Source: an uncultured Verrucomicrobium sp. (GTDB taxonomy: Bacteria; Verrucomicrobiota; Verrucomicrobiia; Methylacidiphilales; GAS474). From it: 7,379 bases of DNA. The translations under genes were made by a program, and so were the position numbers. Where the stretch lies: positions 1 through 7,379 of the forward strand of contig CAISZB010000461.1 in NCBI GenBank assembly GCA_903889845.1, given 5' to 3'. Below, in pieces: positions 1 through 4,879 of the stretch; within the stretch, counting starts at the first letter, position 1, and every line of letters begins with the position of its first letter. The notes below the pieces were generated by a model. That model worked only from the letters and a program-made list of their open reading frames with translations, made no database searches and was not told where the DNA came from.

Positions 1-89
1 CGCTTGCGCTTGCCTGTGCCGCTCCATGCCCACCGCGCGTTTGTAGGCTTCTGAGGGGTGCCCCCTCTTCCGATCTAAGAGCCCGTAGG

Positions 90-125
90 GGGAGAAGAGC
101 GCGCAATGGAGGCTTTTCTTCTCCC
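90..125. repeat. 9-bp inverted repeat, possible hairpin
   Basis: GGGAGAAGA at 90-98 is the exact reverse complement of TCTTCTCCC at 117-125, separated by 18 bases. It could form an RNA hairpin or be a protein-binding dyad. There is no T-run after it on the plus strand, so it is not a classical terminator. Confidence 0.5.
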
Positions 126-144
126 GAGGCTCAGCCTCGGCTGA
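124..144. repeat. Two overlapping, mutually exclusive palindromes
   Basis: CCGAGGC (124-130) pairs with GCCTCGG (134-140) across TCA. The same bases also form TCAGCC (131-136) with GGCTGA (139-144) across TC. The two folds share 134-136 and 139-140, so only one can form at a time. The first arm also begins inside the right arm of the 90-125 repeat. Function unknown. Confidence 0.5.
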
Positions 145-235
145 ATCCCCGAATCTCCGAGGGTACGTACAGCGTGGGGAGACGGAACCAAACCGCCCAG
201 ACTCCTATTGGAAGAAGGCCACGCCCATTCCTTCG

Positions 236-268
236 CGCCCCCCCATCCAAGACGCCGCCCCCCCTTCC
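236..268. repeat. Twin C7 direct repeats, 20-bp period
   Basis: CGCCCCCCCATCC at 236-248 and CGCCCCCCCTTCC at 256-268 match at 12 of 13 positions and start exactly 20 bp apart, close to two helical turns. They lie just upstream of the start at 288. They could be tandem regulator sites on one face of the helix, or a slippage-prone duplication. Confidence 0.45.
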
Positions 269-287
269 GTGCCATGCTTCCGGCACG
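268..287 (+). promoter_or_regulatory. Hairpin abutting the start codon at 288
   Basis: CGTGCC (268-273) and GGCACG (282-287) are perfect reverse complements with an 8-base loop, ending on the base before ATG 288. The region a ribosome would cover has no Shine-Dalgarno sequence, so this stem could influence initiation. Regulatory meaning is inferred. Confidence 0.3.
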
Positions 288-704
288 ATGACCCAGCAAC
301 TCTTCGGCGTCACCTGCCCCGATTGCACCGGGGCGCAGACCTCCTTCAGCCTCTCCGCCTCCGTCGGCTCCAGCACCGGGGACGGCTGCGCGGGCGCAGC
401 CCATGTCACGAAGTCGGCGAAGAAGAAGATCTGCCAGACCGGCCCCTGGCACGGCACACTGACCATCGCCGGGTACGACTGCTGCGACTCCGTCTCCGTC
501 GTCCTCACGAACGACGACGGAAGCGTCAACTACGTCCTCGCCAGCCTCGGCTCCTCCCAAAGCTCGACCACCTTTTCCTTCACCGTCACCTGCACCCAAT
601 GCAGCGGCAACAACTACGTCCAGGTCATCAGCAGCGATGTCGACGGCTGCTCCCAAGGTTGGACCGGCGTCGCCACTTTCTCCGCCGGAGCCGCACCGCC
701 CTAA
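288..704 (+). CDS. Cysteine-rich, internally duplicated protein of unknown function
   Basis: A 138-residue protein that I do not recognise. It has nine cysteines: a CPDC pair at 10-13, C34, C49, a C65-C66 pair, a CTQC pair at 102-105 and C121. The two ends look duplicated: VTCPDCTG (8-15) followed by DGC (32-34) matches VTCTQCSG (100-107) followed by DGC (119-121). The middle is Ser/Thr/Val-rich with alternating hydrophobics, which suggests a beta-sandwich fold. There is no signal peptide or membrane segment. The paired CxxC motifs could bind metal or form disulfides. I chose ATG 288 because translation upstream in the same frame (possible start 174) is Pro/Arg-rich and unlike the rest. No Shine-Dalgarno is visible. 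The next gene starts 16 bases after the stop, so the two are probably co-transcribed. The gene is credible from its coherent composition, but the function is unassigned. Confidence 0.6.
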   Translation: MTQQLFGVTCPDCTGAQTSFSLSASVGSSTGDGCAGAAHVTKSAKKKICQTGPWHGTLTIAGYDCCDSVSVVLTNDDGSVNYVLASLGSSQSSTTFSFTVTCTQCSGNNYVQVISSDVDGCSQGWTGVATFSAGAAPP

Positions 705-720
705 AACATCTGCAACATCT

Positions 721-1146
721 ATGCCTAGTTGGCCCCTCACCACCCTCCGCGAATGGGCGAAGTCCCGCCCCCCCGGCTACCTCGAAGACCTCCTCGCCCG
801 CGCCCACCTCGCCGACGAAGGAGAAACCGTCACCCTAAACGACGCGGCCTATGCCGAGCTCTCTGCCCGCTACCGCCCGGCGCCCCCTTCCCGTCCCCCC
901 TCCTTGCCAAGGCTGGCCGCGACGGCAGCAAGGGCCATTGGGCGCTTCGCCGCCTCCGGCTTCCAGAAAGCCCCGGAAGAAATCCGCCTCGCCCGACAGG
1001 CCCTCTGCCACACCTGCCCGGACTGGGACGCCGAGGGCTACGCGGGCCTGGGCCGCTGCCGCAAATGCGGCTGCAGCGGCATCAAGCTCTCCTGGGCCTC
1101 CGAGCAATGCCCCCTCGGCAAATGGGGCCGGGTCGATTCCGTCTAA
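721..1146 (+). CDS. Small protein with C-terminal zinc-ribbon-like CPLGKW domain
   Basis: A 141-residue protein. Residues 1-50 are soluble and probably helical (LREWAKSRPPGYLEDLLARA). Residues 52-64 form a Pro/Ser/Arg linker. The C-terminal half carries C96-x2-C99, C113-x2-C116, C118 and C130 in a GRC..CGC...CPLGKW arrangement. Four cysteines in two CxxC pairs are the usual zinc-ribbon spacing, and C118 and C130 could form a second site. From memory, short C-terminal domains ending in CP-GKW occur in uncharacterised proteins of tailed phages and prophages, so a phage-derived role is possible but unproven. ATG 721 is preferred over ATG 637, which would overlap the previous gene by 68 bases and add a low-complexity Pro/Ser leader. 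The stop overlaps the stop of the convergent adaptor gene. Confidence 0.6.
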   Translation: MPSWPLTTLREWAKSRPPGYLEDLLARAHLADEGETVTLNDAAYAELSARYRPAPPSRPPSLPRLAATAARAIGRFAASGFQKAPEEIRLARQALCHTCPDWDAEGYAGLGRCRKCGCSGIKLSWASEQCPLGKWGRVDSV

Positions 1147-2042
1147 TGGCCGCTCACATCGACATCGGTCTCGACCGAGAGCCCCGGCACGAGGCGGCGC
1201 TCGTAGCCCCGGACCGAGTCGGGATCGAGGACGATCTTGACCGGCACCCGCTGGACGATCTTCGTGAAGTTCCCCGTCGCGTTCTCCGGCGGGAGGAGGG
1301 CGAAGGTCGAGCCGGAGCCGGGGGAAAGGCTGTCGATCCGCCCCGTGAAGACATGGTCCGGCACGGCATCGACCCGGACCCGGACCGCCTGCCCCTCGCG
1401 GAGCCGCCCGACCTGGGTCTCCTTGTAGTTGGCGACGACCCAGGTGTCCTGGACCACCGAGAGGAGGACCGTCCCCGGCGCGATCCGGTTCCCGGTCTGG
1501 ACCGTCTTGTTCCCGACGTACCCCTCCGTCGGCGCCGCGATGGTGCAGTAGCCGAGCTGGTTCTGCGCGTCGTCGAGCGCGGCTTTGGCGACGAGCATCG
1601 CGTCCTTCGCCTGATCGCATTCCTGGACGGAGACGGCGGCGCTGGAGAGGAGCGCCACGGCGCGGTCGTAGTCGGCCTTCGCCCGCTCGTAGTCGGCCCG
1701 GGCCTTGTCGATGGCGACCTGGAAATCCTTCGGGTCGAGCCGCACCAACGTCTGCCCCGCCTTCACCGGATCGTTGTCGTCGACCGCCACCTCGGCGACG
1801 GTCCCGGCGACCCGGGCGCTGATCGCGTGGACGTGGCCGACGGTGTAGGCGTCGTCCGTCGTCTCGTGGTGGCCCGCGCGGATCAAAAGGGCCGTCGTCA
1901 TGGCGACGGCCAGCAACCCGCCCCCGGCGAGGAGGACGAGCTTCCGTCGGTTCTTCGGTGCGGTCCCGCGCTGGATGCCGGTGGGCGCATGGCGCCCGTT
2001 GAGGGAGAGGGAGGGAGCGGTTTCAACAAGGGGAGTACTCAT
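1143..2042 (-). CDS. emrA: EmrA/HlyD-type membrane fusion adaptor, short hairpin
   Basis: A periplasmic adaptor that links an inner-membrane MFS exporter to an outer-membrane TolC-like channel. It has 299 residues: a cytoplasmic N-tail (1-33), one membrane anchor (about 35-54), the first lipoyl half (about 66-104, DDAYTVGHVHAISARVAGTV), an alpha-hairpin (105-165), the second lipoyl half (about 166-200, TIAAPTEGYVGNKTVQTG) and a beta-barrel. The stretch GSTFALLPPENATGNFTKI followed by VQRVPVKI (243-270) is a hallmark of EmrA proteins. E. coli EmrA has about 390 residues. The missing length is mainly in the hairpin, here only about 60 residues. The gene starts 18 bases after the tetR stop, so they form an operon. 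No clear Shine-Dalgarno is present. The transporter partner is the divergent gene at 2681; no outer-membrane channel gene is in the window. Confidence 0.9.
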   Translation of the reverse strand: MSTPLVETAPSLSLNGRHAPTGIQRGTAPKNRRKLVLLAGGGLLAVAMTTALLIRAGHHETTDDAYTVGHVHAISARVAGTVAEVAVDDNDPVKAGQTLVRLDPKDFQVAIDKARADYERAKADYDRAVALLSSAAVSVQECDQAKDAMLVAKAALDDAQNQLGYCTIAAPTEGYVGNKTVQTGNRIAPGTVLLSVVQDTWVVANYKETQVGRLREGQAVRVRVDAVPDHVFTGRIDSLSPGSGSTFALLPPENATGNFTKIVQRVPVKIVLDPDSVRGYERRLVPGLSVETDVDVSGH

Positions 2043-2060
2043 AAGGGAATGGCTTCGGGG

Positions 2061-2645
2061 TTACGGCTTGGTTTGGAGCCGGGCCAGGGCGAGGGCGCCC
2101 CGGAGTCCGGCTTCGATGAGTTGATCGGAAAGCACGGGATCGGTGACGGCGCGGGAGAGCTGGAGGCTGCCGATGGCGGTCGAGAAGACCGCCATGGCCC
2201 TCTTCTTCCGCTCCTCGGCCGTCTCCCGGCCCTCGGGCAGCCGCGCCTCGATGAGTTCCAGGACCCGGTTGACGTGCGCCGTAAGGTGGACCCGCGCCAC
2301 CTTCGAACCGCGCCCGACCTCGGCGACCAGGCAGGCGATCGCACAGCCGCGTTCCGGGTGGTCCCGGTGTTCGGACCTCAGGTACCCCCGGAGGATCTCC
2401 TCCAGGCTCTTCCCCTCCTCGGCGGCCTTCCGCGTCCGACTAGTCCGGCCTGCCTCGTCGAGGGCGGCGCAGACCAATTCCTCCTTCGAGGCGAAGTGGC
2501 TGTAGAACCCGCCGTGCGTCAGCCCGGCCTGGGCCATCACGTCGGCGACGCCGATCCCGTTGATCCCGTTGCGGCGGAATTCCCGGGCCGCGATCTCGAC
2601 GATCCGCTGGCGGGTTTCTTCCTTGTGTCCTTTTTCGTAGCGCAT
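2061..2645 (-). CDS. TetR-family repressor of the efflux locus
   Basis: A 194-residue transcriptional regulator. The N-terminal TetR DNA-binding domain spans about residues 8-55: ETRQRIVEIAAREFRRNGI, then the helix-turn-helix at 32-51 with the typical LTHGGFYSHFASKEEL recognition-helix region. The C-terminal part (about 60-190) is all-helical and should hold the ligand pocket and dimer interface; it includes a GCAIACLVAEVGR helix (100-112) with two cysteines. The length is normal for the family. The start is supported by a good Shine-Dalgarno (TAAGGA at 2652-2657, six bases from ATG). It is first in a two-gene operon with the adaptor and divergent from the transporter, across a gap carrying a large palindrome. 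This is the classic layout of a local, autoregulating efflux repressor. The inducer is unknown, although efflux substrates are likely. Confidence 0.93.
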   Translation of the reverse strand: MRYEKGHKEETRQRIVEIAAREFRRNGINGIGVADVMAQAGLTHGGFYSHFASKEELVCAALDEAGRTSRTRKAAEEGKSLEEILRGYLRSEHRDHPERGCAIACLVAEVGRGSKVARVHLTAHVNRVLELIEARLPEGRETAEERKKRAMAVFSTAIGSLQLSRAVTDPVLSDQLIEAGLRGALALARLQTKP

Positions 2646-2675
2646 TGAAATTCCTTATTGAATTATGATCATAAT
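2645..2675 (+). promoter_or_regulatory. Candidate promoter for the EmrB-like transporter
   Basis: TTGAAA (2645-2650) and CATAAT (2670-2675) each match the sigma-70 consensus at five of six positions, but the 19-base spacer is long. Transcription would start near 2682, giving a leaderless or nearly leaderless message, which fits the absence of a Shine-Dalgarno at any candidate start. Confidence 0.3.
2652..2657 (-). promoter_or_regulatory. Ribosome binding site of the TetR gene
   Basis: The minus strand reads TAAGGA six bases before the ATG at 2643-2645. It is one of the few clear Shine-Dalgarno sequences in the window and fixes the regulator's start. Confidence 0.7.
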
Positions 2676-2700
2676 ATCATATGTTGATCATCATGCAACA
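2656..2700. promoter_or_regulatory. Imperfect palindromic operator, probably for TetR
   Basis: The dyad is centred on C2678. Bases 2665-2691 form 13-nt arms with 11 matching pairs (mismatches only at 2672/2684 and 2673/2683). Extending to 2656-2700 gives 17 matches in 22 pairs. Each core arm contains TGATCA (2666-2671 and 2685-2690), 19 bp centre to centre. A separate perfect 14-bp palindrome, ATTATGATCATAAT, sits at 2662-2675. The size suits a TetR dimer or a pair of dimers. It overlaps the candidate promoters of both divergent genes and the first start codon of the transporter. Binding by this TetR is inferred. Confidence 0.65.
2671..2698 (-). promoter_or_regulatory. Candidate promoter for tetR-adaptor operon
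   Basis: On the minus strand, TTGCAT (2698-2693), a 16-base spacer and TATTAT (2676-2671) give a good -10 and a weak -35. Transcription would begin near 2664, leaving a short leader that holds the Shine-Dalgarno. The elements lie inside the palindrome, consistent with autorepression. Confidence 0.4.
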
Positions 2701-4282
2701 AAAAACGGCGCGCCTTCCTTCGCAACCGCTCCCGGTGATCGACGGGATGTCCGACCGTCGGAAGCTGACGCTCTTCGCGCTGATGGCGCTGGGGCAGTTC
2801 ATGGCACTCCTCGACACCCAGATCGTCGCCGCCTCGATCTCCGACATCCAGGCGGGCCTCGCCGCCGCGCCCGACGAGAGTTCCTGGGTCCAGACGGCCT
2901 ACCTCATCGGGGAGATCGTGATGATCCCCCTCTCCGGCTGGCTCTCCCGGGCCTTCTCCACCCGGTGGCTCTTCACCGCCTCGGCGGCGGCCTTCACGGC
3001 AGCGAGCATGGCCTGCGGGTTCGCCTGGAACATCGAGTCGATGATCGCGGCACGGGCGATCCAGGGCTTCGTCGGCGGGGCGATGATCCCGACGGTCTTC
3101 GCGACCGGCTTCGCCCTCTTCAAGGGGAAGAAGCAGGCGGTGATCCCGGCCACCCTCGGCCTGCTCAGCAGCCTCGCGCCGACGATCGGGCCGACCCTGG
3201 GCGGCTGGATCACCGACGTCCTCTCCTGGCACTGGCTCTTCTTCATCAACCTCGTCCCCGGCCTGGCGATCGTCTTCACGATCCCCTTCTTCGAGGCCAT
3301 CGACGAGCCCGACTTCTCCCTGCTGCGCCGCTTCGACTTCATCGGCCTCCTCCTCCTGACCCTCGCCCTGGGCAGCTTCCAGTACGTCCTGGAGGAGGGC
3401 TACCGCTGGAACTGGCTCGACGATCCCGACATCCGCGCCTGGGCCTGGACCGCCGCGATCGCGGGCGCCCTCTTCGTCTGGCGCTCCCTCGTCCACGCCA
3501 GCCCCCTCGTCGAGCTGCGGACGCTGCAAAGCCGGACCTTCACCGTCGCCTCCCTCCTCATCTTCGTCACCGGTTTCGGCCTCTTCGGCGGGATCTACGT
3601 CCTCCCCCTCTTCCTCTCCCGGATCGCCGGGTTCGACGCCCCGCAGATCGGCGAGGCCGTCTTCGTCGCGGGCCTCTCCCAGGTCCTCGTCGCCCCCATG
3701 ATCGCCCGCTTCTCCCAGCGGATCGAGCCGCGGATCATGCTCTCCTCCGGCTTCCTCCTCTTCGCCCTCGGCCTCTGGCTCAGCTCCGGCGTCACCTCCC
3801 AATGGGCGGGCGGGGAATTCTTCTGGCCCCAGATCATCCGGGGCTTCGCGATCCTCATGTGCATCGTCCCGGCGACGACCCTGGCCCTGGGCAGCCTCCC
3901 CCCGGAGAAGCTGAAAATGGGCAGCGCCCTCTTCAACACCATGAGGAAACTGGGCGGCGCGGTCGGCATCGCGTGCATCAACACCTGGGTCAACGACCGG
4001 ACGAACCTCCACTGGCATCGCCTGGCGGAGAACCTCCGCGAGGGCGATCCGAAGGTGCAGACGACCCTCCAGACCCTGGCCCGGACGGTCCACGCCCCGT
4101 CTCCGAGCGATCCCCACGTCCTGGCCCTGCTGGCAAAGACCGTCCGGAAGGAGGCCGTGACGATGGCCTTCGGCGACGTTTTTTGGCTGATGGCCCTCCT
4201 TTTTGTCTGCGCCCTCGTGCTGGTCCCCTTCCTGAAGAGGGTCACCGCCCCTTCTGCGGCGGCCTCCCGGGAGGCCCATTGA
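2681..4282 (+). CDS. emrB: EmrB/QacA-type (DHA2) multidrug MFS exporter
   Basis: A 533-residue inner-membrane drug:H+ antiporter of the 14-TM DHA2 family. TM1 begins near residue 29 and carries the family motif around D45 (FMALLDTQIVAASISDIQ). Then come SSWVQTAYLIGEIVMIPLSG, a motif-A-like loop GWLSRAFSTRW that lacks the usual acidic residue (as in E. coli EmrB), and the antiporter motif C region GLLSSLAPTIGPTLGGWITD followed by WHWLFFINLVPG. The later half also follows EmrB: WPQIIRGFAILM, LALGSLPPEKLKMGSALFN and a loop with WVNDRTNLHWHRL. The length is normal. The start is uncertain: ATG 2681, 2693 and 2747 are all in frame without a Shine-Dalgarno. ATG 2681 lies inside the operator palindrome, so 2693 is a good alternative. 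The adaptor gene is divergent rather than upstream in one operon. Likely substrates are hydrophobic toxic compounds, by family. Confidence 0.92.
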   Translation: MLIIMQQKTARLPSQPLPVIDGMSDRRKLTLFALMALGQFMALLDTQIVAASISDIQAGLAAAPDESSWVQTAYLIGEIVMIPLSGWLSRAFSTRWLFTASAAAFTAASMACGFAWNIESMIAARAIQGFVGGAMIPTVFATGFALFKGKKQAVIPATLGLLSSLAPTIGPTLGGWITDVLSWHWLFFINLVPGLAIVFTIPFFEAIDEPDFSLLRRFDFIGLLLLTLALGSFQYVLEEGYRWNWLDDPDIRAWAWTAAIAGALFVWRSLVHASPLVELRTLQSRTFTVASLLIFVTGFGLFGGIYVLPLFLSRIAGFDAPQIGEAVFVAGLSQVLVAPMIARFSQRIEPRIMLSSGFLLFALGLWLSSGVTSQWAGGEFFWPQIIRGFAILMCIVPATTLALGSLPPEKLKMGSALFNTMRKLGGAVGIACINTWVNDRTNLHWHRLAENLREGDPKVQTTLQTLARTVHAPSPSDPHVLALLAKTVRKEAVTMAFGDVFWLMALLFVCALVLVPFLKRVTAPSAAASREAH

Positions 4283-4287
4283 CCCTT

Positions 4288-4315
4288 TTGACGATTTTTG
4301 AATCACTTCTTTACT
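4288..4315 (+). promoter_or_regulatory. Weak candidate sigma-70 promoter
   Basis: TTGACG (4288-4293), a 16-base spacer and TTTACT (4310-4315) match the consensus at 5/6 and 4/6 positions. If used, it would give the RRM gene a leader of roughly 165 bases. This is the best match I found in the gap, but it is not strong. Confidence 0.25.
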
Positions 4316-4453
4316 TCCTTTCGAAAAGAGCGGAGCATCCCTGCAATTCGATCCATCGCTTCGCTCTGAAGCCCAGTAGTTGTGTCCCAGGTTTGTCCTG
4401 CTCGCTTCCAACGGTAATCCACATGCGTGCATATGCGCGCTCTTCATTCGATG

Positions 4454-4469
4454 TGAGGTCGTAACCTCA
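4454..4469 (+). repeat. Inverted repeat in the RRM gene leader
   Basis: TGAGGT (4454-4459) and ACCTCA (4464-4469) are perfect reverse complements around CGTA, ending 16 bases before the ATG. The stem would hide the only GAGG sequence near the start. It may be a leader hairpin or an operator. Confidence 0.4.
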
Positions 4470-4485
4470 AACAAACAAAAGCAGT

Positions 4486-4794
4486 ATGAAACTCTACGTA
4501 GGAAATCTTTCCTTCCAGACCAACGAGCAAGACTTGAAAGAGCTCTTCGCCCAACACGGCAACGTCACCGACGTCCATCTCATCATGGACCGCGAAACCC
4601 AGCGCTCGCGCGGTTTCGGGTTCGTCACGATGGGCAGCGCCCAGGAAGGCGAAGCCGCCATCGGCAGCCTCCACGGGAAGCTCGTCGACGGCCGCAACCT
4701 GACCGTCAACGAAGCCAAGCCCATGGAACCGCGTCGCGATTCCCGCGGCGGCGGCGGTGGTGGCGGCGGCGGCGGCTTCCGCCCTCGTCGCTAG
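4486..4794 (+). CDS. Glycine-tailed single-RRM RNA-binding protein
   Basis: A 102-residue RNA-binding protein consisting of one RNA recognition motif plus a short tail. RNP2 is LYVGNL (3-8) and RNP1 is RGFGFVTM (42-49). Y4, F44 and F46 are the aromatic residues expected to stack on RNA bases. The RRM ends near residue 79 (NLTVNEAKP). The tail is basic with ten consecutive glycines (88-97) and ends FRPRR, like bacterial Rbp proteins and plant glycine-rich RNA-binding proteins. Such proteins are thought to act as RNA chaperones, in cyanobacteria often cold-induced; that role here is inferred. No Shine-Dalgarno precedes ATG 4486, only an A-rich leader. It appears monocistronic, with a structured leader and a strong terminator. 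It is unrelated in function to its neighbours. Confidence 0.93.
   Translation: MKLYVGNLSFQTNEQDLKELFAQHGNVTDVHLIMDRETQRSRGFGFVTMGSAQEGEAAIGSLHGKLVDGRNLTVNEAKPMEPRRDSRGGGGGGGGGGFRPRR
4747..4776 (+). repeat. GGY trinucleotide tract encoding ten glycines
   Basis: Ten consecutive glycine codons, eight GGC and two GGT, form a microsatellite-like tract within the RRM gene. Changes in repeat number would alter tail length without shifting the frame. Confidence 0.75.
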
Positions 4795-4811
4795 TCCGCT
4801 CGTCGGCTAGC

Positions 4812-4826
4812 AAAGGAAAATCCTTT
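4812..4826 (+). repeat. Small AT-rich hairpin before the terminator
   Basis: AAAGGA (4812-4817) and TCCTTT (4821-4826) pair around AAA, five bases before the main terminator stem. It could form an accessory stem in the RRM gene's 3' end. Confidence 0.4.
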
Positions 4827-4830
4827 CCTT

Positions 4831-4869
4831 GCCCCCGGATCGCCTCGCGCGGTCCGGGGGCTTTTTTTT
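4831..4869 (+). terminator. Rho-independent terminator of the RRM gene
   Basis: GCCCCCGGA (4831-4839) pairs perfectly with TCCGGGGGC (4853-4861) across a 13-base loop and is followed directly by eight T residues (4862-4869). It works only for plus-strand transcription, since the minus strand has no T-run after the stem. Confidence 0.9.
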
Positions 4870-4879
4870 GCCTCGGGGC

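Larger units (their letters stand above)
1..287. other. Non-coding, repeat-rich left flank
   Basis: I see no supportable gene here. The frames that stay open are low-complexity and have no ribosome binding site. The stretch holds inverted repeats (53-67, 90-125, 124-144), two C7-containing direct repeats (236-268) and a hairpin ending at base 287. Frame +3 is open from the left edge into the gene at 288, but its translation before residue Met288 is Arg/Pro-rich and unlike the protein that follows, so it is read as leader. A minus-strand ATG at 25-27 opens a frame running out of the window (MERHRQAQA), too short to judge. Confidence 0.55.
4283..4485. other. Intergenic region / possible long 5' leader of the RRM gene
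   Basis: These 203 bases hold no gene. The sequence is less GC-rich than its surroundings, especially 4285-4330. It contains a possible promoter (4288-4315), small dyads (TTTCGAAA at 4319-4326; GCTTC/GAAGC at 4358-4372; GCATATGC at 4429-4436) and an ATGCG repeat at 4423 and 4433. The clearest element is the 6-bp inverted repeat at 4454-4469. No tRNA cloverleaf fits. No T-tailed terminator for the transporter gene is visible. Confidence 0.55.

Noticed and set aside
1..27. Start of a leftward gene (MERHRQAQA) at base 27
   Set aside because: Only nine codons are visible and there is no Shine-Dalgarno, so it cannot be judged.
637..720. ATG 637 as start of the zinc-ribbon-like gene
   Set aside because: It would overlap the preceding gene by 68 bases and add a low-complexity Pro/Ser leader. 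ATG 721 directly follows the preceding stop.
75..743. Minus-strand open frames opposite the first cysteine-rich gene (75-743 and 131-529)
   Set aside because: Gly/Ala/Asp-rich or motif-free translations with no ribosome binding site. The plus-strand protein has coherent, duplicated motifs.
729..2648. Long plus-strand open frame opposite the adaptor and TetR genes
   Set aside because: Arg/Pro/Gly/His/Asp-dominated translation with no domain. It is the antisense shadow of two well-recognised genes in GC-rich DNA.
4340..4420. A tRNA or other known RNA gene, prompted by a TTCGATC string at 4347-4353
   Set aside because: No matching T-stem, anticodon arm or acceptor stem could be drawn.
2665..4474. 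Long open frames on both strands (plus 2665-4464, minus 2669-4474) over the transporter gene
   Set aside because: Low-complexity Arg/Pro or Glu/Gly/Asp translations without motifs. The transporter frame explains the region fully.
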